In this document: piece by piece, positions 26,646 to 34,440 of the stretch
Layout: every line of letters begins with the position of its first letter
How positions within the stretch are numbered: position 1 is the first letter of the stretch
Source: Micromonospora radicis
GTDB lineage: Bacteria; Actinomycetota; Actinomycetes; Mycobacteriales; Micromonosporaceae
DNA: 64,000 bases
Direction: 5' to 3'
NCBI RefSeq assembly: GCF_003583405.1
Contig: NZ_QXEC01000002.1
Coordinates: 186,001-250,000 of the forward strand
Notes under the pieces: generated by a model
Database searches by the model: none
What the model saw: only the letters and a program-made list of their open reading frames with translations
Told to the model about the DNA's origin: nothing
Program-made: the position numbers and the translations under genes

Positions 26646-27451
26646 CCCCACCGCGCACCGTGGTACGCCGCGAGGCGGGACTGTACGCCCTGGAAAGGGC
26701 CCTCCAGCGGCGTGGCTTCCGGTACGTCGCCGGTGCCGACGAGGCGGGCCGCGGTGCCTGTGCCGGGCCGCTGGTGGCCGCGGCGGCGGTACTGCCCGAG
26801 GGGCGGCGCGGCGAGATCGACGGGCTGGCCGACTCCAAGCTGCTCACCCCGGCGAGCCGGGAGCGGGTGTACGACGAGGTCGTCGCGCGTGCCCTGGCGT
26901 ACGCCGTGGTGGTCATCCCGGCCGAGGAGGTCGACGCCCGCGGGCTGCACGTGTGCAACCTCGCCGCGATGCGCCGGGCGCTGGCCTTGTTGACCGTTCG
27001 GCCGGAGTACGTGTTGACCGACGGCTTCGGCGTCGACGGGCTGGACGTGCCCGGACTGGCCGTGTGGAAGGGCGACCGGGTGGCCGCCTGCGTGGCCGCG
27101 GCCAGCGTGTTGGCCAAGGTCACCCGGGACCGGATCATGGTGGATCTGGACGCCGCGCATCCCGGCTACGGCTTCGCCGAGCACAAGGGGTACATCACCG
27201 CGGAGCACACCGCGGCACTGCGTGCGCACGGGCCGTGCCGGGAGCACCGGTTCTCCTACGTCAACGTGGCCACCCTCTCCGGGCTGGACGGCCGCCCACC
27301 GCGCTCTCGGCGGCCGGTCGAGGCAACCCGGGACGAGCCGATGGAGCGCTCAGGCTCCGCAGGGGGTACCGTCGGCGTGGCGTTGGGCGAGCAGCCTCGG
27401 CCTCCGGCGCCGGTGGGGGAAGATGTGGTCATGGAAGGCGGAGTGCGATGA
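26639..27451 (+). CDS. rnhB: Ribonuclease HII
   Basis: Cleaves RNA in RNA-DNA hybrids and excises misincorporated ribonucleotides. Catalytic residues appear in YVAGADEAGRGACAGPLVAA (DEAGRG motif), LADSKLLTP, and the third Asp of VLTDGFGVDGL. The core ends at REHRFSYVNVATL. A 50-residue C-terminal tail (DGRPPRSRRPVEATRDEPME onward) is Pro/Arg/Gly-rich and looks disordered, making the protein 270 residues long. The ATG has a GGAGA Shine-Dalgarno. The stop overlaps the next ATG (ATGA). Confidence 0.95.
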   Translation: MLTPPRTVVRREAGLYALERALQRRGFRYVAGADEAGRGACAGPLVAAAAVLPEGRRGEIDGLADSKLLTPASRERVYDEVVARALAYAVVVIPAEEVDARGLHVCNLAAMRRALALLTVRPEYVLTDGFGVDGLDVPGLAVWKGDRVAACVAAASVLAKVTRDRIMVDLDAAHPGYGFAEHKGYITAEHTAALRAHGPCREHRFSYVNVATLSGLDGRPPRSRRPVEATRDEPMERSGSAGGTVGVALGEQPRPPAPVGEDVVMEGGVR

Positions 27452-27774
27452 GCGCGGAAGACCTCGAGAAGTACGAGACCGAGATGGAGCTGCAGCTCTA
27501 CCGGGAGTACCGCGACATCGTCCGTCAGTTCTCCTACGTGGTGGAGACGGAACGACGGTTCTACCTGGCCAACCAGGTCGACCTGCACGTGCGCAACTCC
27601 GACGGCGAGGTCTACTTCGAGGTCGAGATGCACGACGCCTGGGTGTGGGACATGTACCGTCCGGCCCGGTTCGTCAAGAACGTCCGGGTGATGACGTTCA
27701 AGGACGTCAACGTCGAGGAGTTGGAGAAGCCCGACATCTCCCTCCCCGCGGACTCCGGTTTCGGCGGCGCCTGA
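27448..27774 (+). CDS. DUF2469 protein, conserved in actinobacteria
   Basis: A 108-residue soluble protein of the actinobacteria-restricted DUF2469 family (for example Rv2901c of M. tuberculosis, also next to rnhB). It reads MSAEDLEKYETEMELQLYRE, then YRDIVRQFSYVVETERRFYL and ANQVDLHVRN. It is acidic and rich in aromatic residues, with no catalytic motif that I recognise. Tight overlap with rnhB suggests a role linked to RNA-DNA processing, but the function is unknown. Confidence 0.9.
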   Translation: MSAEDLEKYETEMELQLYREYRDIVRQFSYVVETERRFYLANQVDLHVRNSDGEVYFEVEMHDAWVWDMYRPARFVKNVRVMTFKDVNVEELEKPDISLPADSGFGGA

Positions 27775-27850
27775 CCCGTACCCGGTCAGGCCGGTAGCGG
27801 AGGCGGACCCCCACCCGCTCGTCCACACTGGTCCCGTCGGTACCCCATCA

Positions 27851-27923
27851 GCCCCGCGCGGCCTGGCTCAGCCCCGCGCGGCCTGGCTCAGCCCCGCGCG
27901 GCCTGGCTCAGCCCCGCGCGGCC
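27851..27923. repeat. Tandem 20-bp repeat, 3.65 copies
   Basis: The unit GCCCCGCGCGGCCTGGCTCA occurs three times exactly and a fourth time for 13 bases. It lies in the gap between the DUF2469 gene and the M23 peptidase gene. Copy number is likely variable. Confidence 0.9.
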
Positions 27924-27959
27924 GGTCGACGCATAGCAGATCATTCGTTCATCCGGGCG

Positions 27960-27987
27960 TTGTCCACAGGACGTCGCACCGTCCACA
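27960..27987 (+). promoter_or_regulatory. Pair of DnaA-box-like nonamers
   Basis: TTGTCCACA at 27960-27968 is a perfect actinobacterial DnaA box, and CCGTCCACA at 27979-27987 is a near match. They are 19 bp apart, 53 bp upstream of the M23 peptidase. A second pair is at 34239-34265. Confidence 0.5.
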
Positions 27988-28039
27988 GGTGAGCCTCCCG
28001 GGGCGGCGAGCACGCTGCGGACCGGTGACGATCGCCGTC

Positions 28040-28741
28040 ATGCGACGACATCTGCTCCTGTTGCTGACGACGGCCGCCCTGGTGCTCCCGTCGACGCCTC
28101 GACCGGCAGAGCCGCCGTCATCGGCCGGGCTGCCGTCACCCGTCGGGAAGTACTGGCCGGCGGCGGGGGTTGTGTTGCCGACGAGGGCCGCGGCGGGGGT
28201 GTTCCGGTGGCCGGTGGACGGCCGGCCGGATCCGGTACGCCGCTTCGATCCACCGCCGCAGCCGTGGCTTCCCGGCCACCGGGGTGTCGACCTGCTCGCC
28301 CCGGCAGGGGCGGCGATCCGGGCGGCCGGTGCCGGGACGGTGCTGTTCGCCGGCCCGGTCGCCGGACGGCCGGTGGTGACCGTGGGGCACGCCGACGGGC
28401 TGCGCACCACCTACGAGCCGGTTCAGCCGGTGGTCACCGTCGGTGCCGAGGTGTCGGCCGGTACGGCCCTGGGTGACCTGCTCGCCGGCCATGCCGGTTG
28501 TCCCGGTGCGGCCTGCCTGCACTGGGGGTTGCGGCACGGGCCGGAGTACCTCGATCCGCTGGCCCTGCTCGGTCTCGGCCGGGTCCGTCTCCTGCCACTG
28601 GCCGAGTTCGAGCCGTGGACCGGTGGGGTCAACGCTGGTCGAGCAGGGCGGGCAGCCGGACGGCGAGCCGGTCGTACTCCTCGGCCGAGTTGTAGACCTG
28701 GCCGCAGAGCCGCAGCCAACCCCGCCCGTTCCAGCTGGTGA
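28040..28741 (+). CDS. M23-family (LytM-type) peptidase, secreted
   Basis: A predicted exported peptidoglycan endopeptidase or its inactive relative, 233 residues. The signal peptide is MRRHLLLLLTTAALVLPSTP. The domain shows GHRGVDLLAPAGAAIRAAGA with the first metal ligands His and Asp, and HADGLRTTYEPV. The second ligand motif, normally HxH, reads CLHWGLRH, so the first His is Cys. This variant is frequent in actinobacterial relatives near rpsB as far as I recall (Rv2891 has this position). The last 37 residues are Arg/Gly/Ala-rich and antisense to the aminotransferase gene, so the natural stop may have been lost. Confidence 0.8.
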   Translation: MRRHLLLLLTTAALVLPSTPRPAEPPSSAGLPSPVGKYWPAAGVVLPTRAAAGVFRWPVDGRPDPVRRFDPPPQPWLPGHRGVDLLAPAGAAIRAAGAGTVLFAGPVAGRPVVTVGHADGLRTTYEPVQPVVTVGAEVSAGTALGDLLAGHAGCPGAACLHWGLRHGPEYLDPLALLGLGRVRLLPLAEFEPWTGGVNAGRAGRAAGRRAGRTPRPSCRPGRRAAANPARSSW

Positions 28742-29810
28742 TCGCGACCTGGGTGGCCAGCCGCTCGGCGATCCGGGTCTGTAGCGCCCGTGCCGCGTCG
28801 ACGGTGCTGGCCAGCCCCGCGGGCAACGGGACGATCCGCATGGCGACCGAGGGTCCGCCGGGGGCGGGCAGGTCGGCCGGCGGCACGCCGAGCGCGTCCC
28901 CCAGCACCCGCTGGCCGTACGCGGCCAGTGCCGCGTTGTGCGCCCGGACCTGGTCGACACCCAGCGTACGCAATGTGTAGAGCCCCACCGGCGCGCTCAG
29001 CCACGGGGTGTAGTCCGCGGTGGCCTGCCACTCCAACCGGCCGGGGAAGCCCGCCTCCTGCTCCCACGAGACCACCAACGGCTCGATCCGCTCCCGCCAC
29101 TGTGGAGCGACCGCGAGGATCGCGGTGCCGCGTGGGGCGTACCCCCACTTGTGCAGGTTGCCCACCCAGAAGTCGGCGCCGATGCTCCGCACGGTCGCTG
29201 GCAGCATGCCGGGCGCGTGCGCCGCGTCGACCAGCACCGACACGCCATGTTCCCGGGCCACGCCGACGATGGCGGCGACCGGGAACAGCTTCGCCGTGGC
29301 CGAGGTGAGCTGGTCGACGACGAGCAGTCGGGTCCGCCCCGGACGCAGCCCCGACCGGACGAGTTGCACGATCTCCTCGGCGGTGGCGGCCAGCGGCACC
29401 GGCAGGACCCGGTGCGTGGCGCCCGTACGGCGGCACTCGCGGTGCACCGAGAACTCGACCGCGCCGTAGCCGTGGTCGGTGGTGAGCACTTCGTCGCCCG
29501 GGCGCAGCCCGAGGGACTGCAACACCACCGCCACGCCGGTGGTGGCGTTCGTGGTCAGGGCGGCCCCGTCCGGGTCGGCGCCGAGGAAGCCGGCCAGGTG
29601 TCGGCGCGCGTGGGCCACCCGGTCGACCAGGCCCTGGGTGAAGAAGCGCAGCGGGTCGGCCTCCATCTCGTCGCGCAGCCGCTGCTGGGCCCGCTGCGCG
29701 ACGATCGGAACCGCGCCGAACGAGCCGTGGTTGAGGTGGCTGACCGCCGGATCCAGGGAGAAGAGCAGACGGGCGCCCGCGATCGGGTCGGGCGGCGGCG
29801 GGACGCTCAC
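28629..29810 (-). CDS. Aminotransferase class V (isopenicillin-N-epimerase-like)
   Basis: A 393-residue PLP-dependent fold-type I enzyme. The N-terminus SHLNHGSFGAVPIVAQRAQQ and the motif TTNATTGVAVVLQSLGLRPG are typical of the isopenicillin N epimerase/cysteine desulfurase-like branch. VLVDAAHAPGMLP carries the PLP-binding Asp and His. The Schiff-base Lys is in WVGNLHKWGYAPRG. The reaction cannot be assigned, and there is no beta-lactam cluster nearby. The GTG start has a TACGAT box 6 nt upstream. Its last 113 bp overlap the M23 gene tail to tail. Confidence 0.87.
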   Translation of the reverse strand: MSVPPPPDPIAGARLLFSLDPAVSHLNHGSFGAVPIVAQRAQQRLRDEMEADPLRFFTQGLVDRVAHARRHLAGFLGADPDGAALTTNATTGVAVVLQSLGLRPGDEVLTTDHGYGAVEFSVHRECRRTGATHRVLPVPLAATAEEIVQLVRSGLRPGRTRLLVVDQLTSATAKLFPVAAIVGVAREHGVSVLVDAAHAPGMLPATVRSIGADFWVGNLHKWGYAPRGTAILAVAPQWRERIEPLVVSWEQEAGFPGRLEWQATADYTPWLSAPVGLYTLRTLGVDQVRAHNAALAAYGQRVLGDALGVPPADLPAPGGPSVAMRIVPLPAGLASTVDAARALQTRIAERLATQVAITSWNGRGWLRLCGQVYNSAEEYDRLAVRLPALLDQR

Positions 29811-29816
29811 CGGCTG

Positions 29817-29822
29817 ATCGTA
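29817..29822 (-). promoter_or_regulatory. Leaderless -10 box of the aminotransferase (TACGAT)
   Basis: TACGAT on the minus strand ends 6 nt before the GTG. Confidence 0.55.
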
Positions 29823-29931
29823 ACGTCGCCCAGCTCCCGCCCGCCCCGCTCGTCCGTGAACCCGCCTCGTAGATCTTGGTGCGAAGCCGCCCTCGCAGGG
29901 GCCGTCGCGTACCGAGATCGACAGCAGGGGT

Positions 29932-31095
29932 TCAGGCGCGGGGATGGGACCGGTGGTAGGTGGTGCGTAGGCGTTCGATGGAGACGTGGGTGTAGACCTG
30001 TGTGCTGGCCAGCGAGGAGTGGCCGAGGAACTCCTGTACCGCGCGCAGGTCCGCGCCGCCTTCGAGGAGATGGGTCGCCGCCGAGTGGCGCAGCGCGTGT
30101 GGCCCGGTGTGGGGCAGCCCGGCAGCGGCGGCGTAGCTGCCGACGATCCGGCGAGCGGTGGTCGGATTCAACCGGCCACCCCGCGCACCGAGCAGCAGGG
30201 CGTCGCGCGAACCGGGTACCACCAACACCGGTCGCCCGCGGTGCAGCCACTCGTCGAGCGCCCGCTGGGCGGGCACGCCGTACGGCACGGTTCGTTCCCG
30301 CCCACCCTTGCCGCGTACCCGGACCACCCGCCGGCCGTGGTCGACGTCGGCGAGGTCGATGCCGCACGCCTCGCTGACCCGAACGCCGGTGCCGTAGAGC
30401 AACTCCAACAGCGCCCGGTCACGCAACAGCACCGCCTCCGCCACCCGGTCGCGCGGGCCCTCACCGCCCCGATCCCGGACGCCACCGCCGGCGGCCGCGT
30501 CGCGGTCGGCCTCCGTCGCGTCGTCGGCCCCTGCTGCACCGCTGGCTTCCGTTGCGTCGTCGTCGGCTTCTGCTGTGCCGTCGGCTTCTGCCGCTCCGTT
30601 GGCTCCGGCTGCATCGCTGGCTGCCGCTTCGTAGTCGGGCTGGTCGGTCGGGACGCGGGCCGGGGCCGCGACAAGTAGTGCGGCCTGGTCGGGGCGGAGC
30701 ACGGTGGGCAGGGTCCGCCGCGGGCGAGGGCTGGCCAGCGTGGCGGCCACGTCGGTGGGGAGCAGACCATTACGGTGCGCCCAGGCACTGAACGTGCGGG
30801 CCGCCGCCGCGCGCCGGGCCAGCGAGGAGCGGGCCGCTCCCATCGTCCGCAGCCTGGCCAACCAACTGCGTACCGTGTCGAGGCTCAGGTCGGCCACCTC
30901 GGCGCAGCCCATCCGGTGGGCATGGTCCATGAGGGACACCAGGTCGCCGACGTACGCCCGCACGGTGTGCGCCGAGCGGTCGCGGACCGAGGCGAGGTGG
31001 TCGGCGAAGGCGTCCACGGCGTCGCGCAGCGGCCCCGGCAGCGCCGCGTGCGTCGCCCGGGTGCCGCGGGCGTCCCGGTCCTCCGTGCCCCGCAC
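29932..31095 (-). CDS. xerC: Tyrosine recombinase XerC with acidic repeat insertion
   Basis: Resolves chromosome dimers at dif together with XerD. It has 387 residues against about 300 normally. The core-binding SAM-like domain spans residues 20-125 (AFADHLASVRDRSAHTVRAY). Catalytic residues are all present: Arg239 in YGTGVRVSEACG, Lys263 in RGKGGRERTVP, His333 and Arg336 in HALRHSAATHLLEGG, His359 in LGHSSLAS and Tyr368. Residues 154-216 form an Ala/Asp/Glu-rich insertion with a six-residue period, just before the first catalytic helix. The GTG at 31095 is fixed by TAGGCT 7 nt upstream; the frame extends further back without homology. Confidence 0.93.
   Translation of the reverse strand: MRGTEDRDARGTRATHAALPGPLRDAVDAFADHLASVRDRSAHTVRAYVGDLVSLMDHAHRMGCAEVADLSLDTVRSWLARLRTMGAARSSLARRAAAARTFSAWAHRNGLLPTDVAATLASPRPRRTLPTVLRPDQAALLVAAPARVPTDQPDYEAAASDAAGANGAAEADGTAEADDDATEASGAAGADDATEADRDAAAGGGVRDRGGEGPRDRVAEAVLLRDRALLELLYGTGVRVSEACGIDLADVDHGRRVVRVRGKGGRERTVPYGVPAQRALDEWLHRGRPVLVVPGSRDALLLGARGGRLNPTTARRIVGSYAAAAGLPHTGPHALRHSAATHLLEGGADLRAVQEFLGHSSLASTQVYTHVSIERLRTTYHRSHPRA
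30496..30640 (-). repeat. Degenerate 18-bp tandem repeat inside xerC
   Basis: About eight units of 18 bp, for example TCGGCTTCTGCTGTGCCG and TCGGCTTCTGCCGCTCCG on the plus strand. They encode a hexapeptide rich in Ala, Glu and Asp (such as AEADGT, AEADDD, ATEASG). The reading frame is preserved throughout. Confidence 0.75.
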
Positions 31096-31102
31096 GGGTG
31101 AC

Positions 31103-31108
31103 AGCCTA
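31103..31108 (-). promoter_or_regulatory. Leaderless -10 box of xerC (TAGGCT)
   Basis: TAGGCT on the minus strand ends 7 nt before the GTG at 31095. Confidence 0.6.
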
Positions 31109-31123
31109 CGACCGCGGGCCGGG

Positions 31124-32311
31124 TCAACGGGGAACGTGGGGCCGGTACGCCGCGGCGGCCAGGGCGTAGCCGTCCTCGCGGCGTACCACCAGGGCCAACT
31201 CCTCCAGCAGGGACATCTTGCGCAGCACCGTACGCACCGCCAGACCGGCCCGCGCGGCGAGGTCGTCCACGTCGACCGTGCCACGTCGGGGCATCGCCTC
31301 CACCAGTGCCCGCGCGTCGTCGTCGAGCAGGTCGACGGGGCGGTCCGGACCGCGTGGCACCGGTGCCAGCTCACCGATCCGGCCCACCTCCTCCAACACC
31401 TGGGCCAGACCGGTCACCAGCCGCGCGTCCGGCTCGTCGCGCAGTAGCTCGTGCGCGCCGACGGACATCGCCGAGGTGACCGGGCCGGGCACCACCATGG
31501 TCGGCCGGTGCAGGGCGAGCGCCCGTCTGGTGGTCTGCGTCGCGCCGCTGCGCGCCGCCGCCTCCACCAGCACGGTGCCCCTGGTGCCGGCCGCGATCAC
31601 CCGGTTGCGGATCAGGAAACGCGGTCGGAGTGGTTCGGCGCCGGGAGGCCACTCGCTGACCAGCAGCCCGACGTCGGCGATCCGGTCGAACAGCGCGGTG
31701 TTACCCATCGGGTACGGTCGATCAACCCCGCAGGCGAGCACCGCGACGGTCCGACCACCCGCGCTCAACGCCCCCCGGTGTGCGGCGGCGTCGATGCCGA
31801 AGGCACCACCGGAGACGACCGTCCACTCCCGGTCGGCCAGGCCGTATCCCAGCTCGGTGGCGACATGCAGGCCGTACGGGGTGGCGGCCCGGGCGCCGAC
31901 CACCGCCACCGACCGTTCCAGCGTCTCGGCCAGCGGCCACGGCCCGCGTACCCAGAAGCAGAGCGGCGGCGCGGTTTCCACGTCGACCCGGCGGCGCGGC
32001 GCGGGCAGCCGCAGGTGGCGTAGCTGCTCGACCGTGCCGGGCCACTCGTCGTCTCCGGGTACCACGACGCGGGCCCCGAGCCGGTCGGCGCGTTTCAGCG
32101 CCTCGGTGGCGATCGCCCGGGCGGCACCGGCCTGGCCACGCGCCGCCACACTGTCGCGCAGCCCCTGCTCCGGCGCACCGCCGTCGAGCAGCAGGTCCAG
32201 CGCGGCCGCCGGGCCGAGTTCGGCGGCCAGCTTCCACACCGAGCGGGTACCCGGCTCGGCCAGCCAGGTCAGCGCCACCCGGGCCAGCGTCGTCTCGTCG
32301 TACGTGCTCAC
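31124..32311 (-). CDS. dprA: DNA-processing protein DprA
   Basis: A 395-residue single-strand DNA-binding protein that loads RecA during DNA uptake and recombination. After an N-terminal helical region comes the Rossmann-like core: SVAVVGARAATPYGLHVATE, VVSGGAFGIDAAAHRGALSA, then RFLIRNRVIAAGTRGTVLVE. A C-terminal winged helix follows (GTVDVDDLAARAGLAVRTVL). The GTG at 32311 overlaps the comM stop (GTGA), so the two are coupled. The order yraN-comM-dprA is conserved in many actinobacteria, including those not known to be competent. Confidence 0.93.
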   Translation of the reverse strand: MSTYDETTLARVALTWLAEPGTRSVWKLAAELGPAAALDLLLDGGAPEQGLRDSVAARGQAGAARAIATEALKRADRLGARVVVPGDDEWPGTVEQLRHLRLPAPRRRVDVETAPPLCFWVRGPWPLAETLERSVAVVGARAATPYGLHVATELGYGLADREWTVVSGGAFGIDAAAHRGALSAGGRTVAVLACGVDRPYPMGNTALFDRIADVGLLVSEWPPGAEPLRPRFLIRNRVIAAGTRGTVLVEAAARSGATQTTRRALALHRPTMVVPGPVTSAMSVGAHELLRDEPDARLVTGLAQVLEEVGRIGELAPVPRGPDRPVDLLDDDARALVEAMPRRGTVDVDDLAARAGLAVRTVLRKMSLLEELALVVRREDGYALAAAAYRPHVPR

Positions 32312-33825
32312 ATGCCCTCTCCTGTCCTGAGCTGGATGGCCTCGGCGACGTCCTGCTTGTCCGGCCGGTCCCGCCCGTCCAGATCGGCGATCGTCCAGGC
32401 GAGCCGGACGACCCGGTCGAAGCCGCGGGCGGAGAGCGAACCGGCGTCGAGCCGGGCCCGAAGCTCGGCGGTGTCCTCGGCGGGCAGTCGCCACGGTGAC
32501 TGGCGTAACGCCGGGCCGGGTATCTCGGCGTTGAGTCGCCGGCCCAGGGGCGACCAGCGGGTCGCCGCCGCCGAACGGGCGGCGACCACCCGGGCGGCCA
32601 CCACCGCGGAGGGCTCGGGCGCGACGGAGGCCATCAGCTCGGCCGCGCGCATCGGAGACAGCCGGACCTGCAGGTCGATCCGGTCGAGCAACGGGCCGGA
32701 GAGCCGTCCGAGGTAGCGGCGTCGGGTCAGCGGTGGGCACTCGCAGCGGTCGTCGCCGGCCGGGTTCGCACACGGGCATGGATTGGCGGCCATCACCAGT
32801 TGGGCCCGGGCGGGGTACTCGGCGGTACCTCGGCTGCGGGTCAGCAGCACCCGGCCGTGTTCCAACGGCTGGCGCAACGCCTCCAGGGCGGCCTTGCCGA
32901 ACTCCGGCGCCTCGTCCAGGAAGAGCACCCCACGGTGGGCCAGGGAGATCGATCCGGGCCGGGCCAGGCCCGATCCGCCGCCGACGAGGGAGGGCACGGT
33001 CGCGGTGTGGTGCGGGGCCTGGAACGGTGGGCGACGGAGCAGCCCGCCGTCGGCCGGCAGCAGGCCGGCGATCGAGTGCAGCGCGGTCACCTCCAGCGCG
33101 GCGGTATCGTCCAGCTCCGGCAGGATCGAGGGCAGCCGTTCGGCGAGCATCGTCTTGCCGGCGCCCGGCGGCCCGATCAGTGCCAGGTGGTGACCGCCGG
33201 CGGCCGCTACCTCCAGGGCCCGTCGACCGAGCCCCTGCCCGGCCACCTCGGCAAGGTCGGTGCCGGGCCCGGTCGGTGCCGGGACGCGGGCCGGCGGATC
33301 CATCAGTGGCGCGCCGTCACGGACGAACGCGACCAGCCGGTGCAGGGTGTCCACGCCGCGTACCCGCAGGCCGGGCACGACCGCCGCCTCGGCGCTGTTC
33401 GGGGCCGGGACGATCACCCGCCGGATGCCGGCCTTCGCCGCCGCGGCGACCATCGGCAGTACGCCCCGGACCGGCCGCACCGTGCCGTCCAGGCCCAACT
33501 CGCCGAGGAGCACCACGCCGTCCAACGGGGCCAGTGGCAACTCGCCGGAGCCGCCGAGCAGGGCCGCCGCGATCGCGAGGTCGAACGCCGAACCGAACTT
33601 GGGCAGGGTGGCCGGTAGCAGGTTGAGGGTGATCCGGCGGTTGGGCCACCGCTGGCCCGAGTTCACCACCGCGGCACGGACCCGGTCCCGCGCCTCGTGC
33701 AGGGCGGTGTCCGGCAGGCCGGTGATGACCACCCCGGGCAGGCCGGGCGAGAGGTCGGCCTCCACCTCCACCAGCTGGCCGGTCATCCCGACCAGGCCGA
33801 CGCAGAGCACCCGGGCGTAACTCAT
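32308..33825 (-). CDS. comM: ComM/YifB-family AAA+ ATPase
   Basis: A 505-residue AAA+ protein; ComM of Vibrio is a helicase that promotes branch migration in transformation. The N-terminal Lon-like domain starts MSYARVLCVGLVGMTGQLVE and contains ITGLPDTALHEARDRVRAAV. Walker A is LIGPPGAGKTMLAERLPSIL, Walker B is GVLFLDEAPEFGKAALEALR, and AANPCPCANPAGD with nearby Cys residues (CECPPLT) is the family's putative zinc finger. Its ATG overlaps the yraN stop by one base (TGATG). Confidence 0.93.
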   Translation of the reverse strand: MSYARVLCVGLVGMTGQLVEVEADLSPGLPGVVITGLPDTALHEARDRVRAAVVNSGQRWPNRRITLNLLPATLPKFGSAFDLAIAAALLGGSGELPLAPLDGVVLLGELGLDGTVRPVRGVLPMVAAAAKAGIRRVIVPAPNSAEAAVVPGLRVRGVDTLHRLVAFVRDGAPLMDPPARVPAPTGPGTDLAEVAGQGLGRRALEVAAAGGHHLALIGPPGAGKTMLAERLPSILPELDDTAALEVTALHSIAGLLPADGGLLRRPPFQAPHHTATVPSLVGGGSGLARPGSISLAHRGVLFLDEAPEFGKAALEALRQPLEHGRVLLTRSRGTAEYPARAQLVMAANPCPCANPAGDDRCECPPLTRRRYLGRLSGPLLDRIDLQVRLSPMRAAELMASVAPEPSAVVAARVVAARSAAATRWSPLGRRLNAEIPGPALRQSPWRLPAEDTAELRARLDAGSLSARGFDRVVRLAWTIADLDGRDRPDKQDVAEAIQLRTGEGM

Positions 33826-34184
33826 CAGAACGCCCCCTTGAGGTGCTCGACGTGGGCCCGGCCGGTGCTCGGCAGCAGCACCGAGATGACGTCGAAGCGA
33901 ACCTCGTCGGCGGTGGTGCCGGTGGTTGCCAGCCATGCGGCGGCGAGCCGGCGCAGCCGGTGCGCCTTGCGCGGCACCACGGCCTCGGCCGGGGTGCCGA
34001 AGTCCTGGTTGCGGCGCGTCTTCACCTCGCAGATGGCGAGCACCGGGCCGTCCCAGGCGATGATGTCGATCTCTCCGGAGGCGCAGCGCCAGTTCTGGGC
34101 CACCGGACGCAGCCCGGCCTCGATCAGATGTCGGACGGCGCATCGTTCCCCGTAGCCGCCGACCGCCCGGTTCCGCTTGGTCAT
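33825..34184 (-). CDS. yraN: YraN-family (UPF0102) endonuclease-like protein
   Basis: A 119-residue protein with a restriction-endonuclease-like fold: GGYGERCAVRHLIEAGLRPV, GEIDIIAWDGPVLAICEVKT (the ExD and ExK-type metal site) and DFGTPAEAVVPRKAHRLRRL. The biochemical role is unproven; it is almost always linked to comM and dprA or to rnhB. The ATG at 34184 (MTKRNRAVGG) is chosen over an in-frame start at 34277 that has no homology. Confidence 0.88.
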   Translation of the reverse strand: MTKRNRAVGGYGERCAVRHLIEAGLRPVAQNWRCASGEIDIIAWDGPVLAICEVKTRRNQDFGTPAEAVVPRKAHRLRRLAAAWLATTGTTADEVRFDVISVLLPSTGRAHVEHLKGAF

Positions 34185-34238
34185 GGTCGGCACCCTGCCC
34201 GGCGAGGTGGCGACGCGGCGACCCCCGCGGCGGCGAGC

Positions 34239-34265
34239 TGTGGACAACCGGAGGGCTGTGGACAG
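34239..34265 (-). promoter_or_regulatory. Second pair of DnaA-box-like nonamers
   Basis: On the minus strand, TTGTCCACA (34239-34247) is an exact DnaA box and CTGTCCACA (34257-34265) a near match, 18 bp apart. They lie 55 bp upstream of yraN. Confidence 0.5.
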
Positions 34266-34427
34266 ACGGACGATCATGCCCTCGGTGTGCTACGGGCTTC
34301 GTCGCGGTCCGCTGCCCGCGGAAGGGTGCCCGGCCAATCCGGTCCTTACTCTGCGTACCTGGTCGAATTGCCTCTCCCGCCCCTGGCCAGGGGCGGGGCC
34401 CCGATCGAGACTGTCCGGCCGGTCGCA

Positions 34428-34433
34428 TACGGT
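34428..34433 (+). promoter_or_regulatory. Leaderless -10 box of the gene at 34441 (TACGGT)
   Basis: TACGGT ends 7 nt before the GTG. Confidence 0.4.
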
Positions 34434-34440
34434 GCCGGGC

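Noticed and set aside
27851..27923. CRISPR array
   Set aside because: The repeats are directly adjacent with no spacers.
28629..29810. Beta-lactam biosynthesis (isopenicillin N epimerase)
   Set aside because: Only the fold family matches; no pathway genes are present.
32308..33825. Reading dprA and comM as evidence of natural competence
   Set aside because: These genes are conserved in many non-transformable actinobacteria, and no comEA, comEC or pilus genes are in the window.
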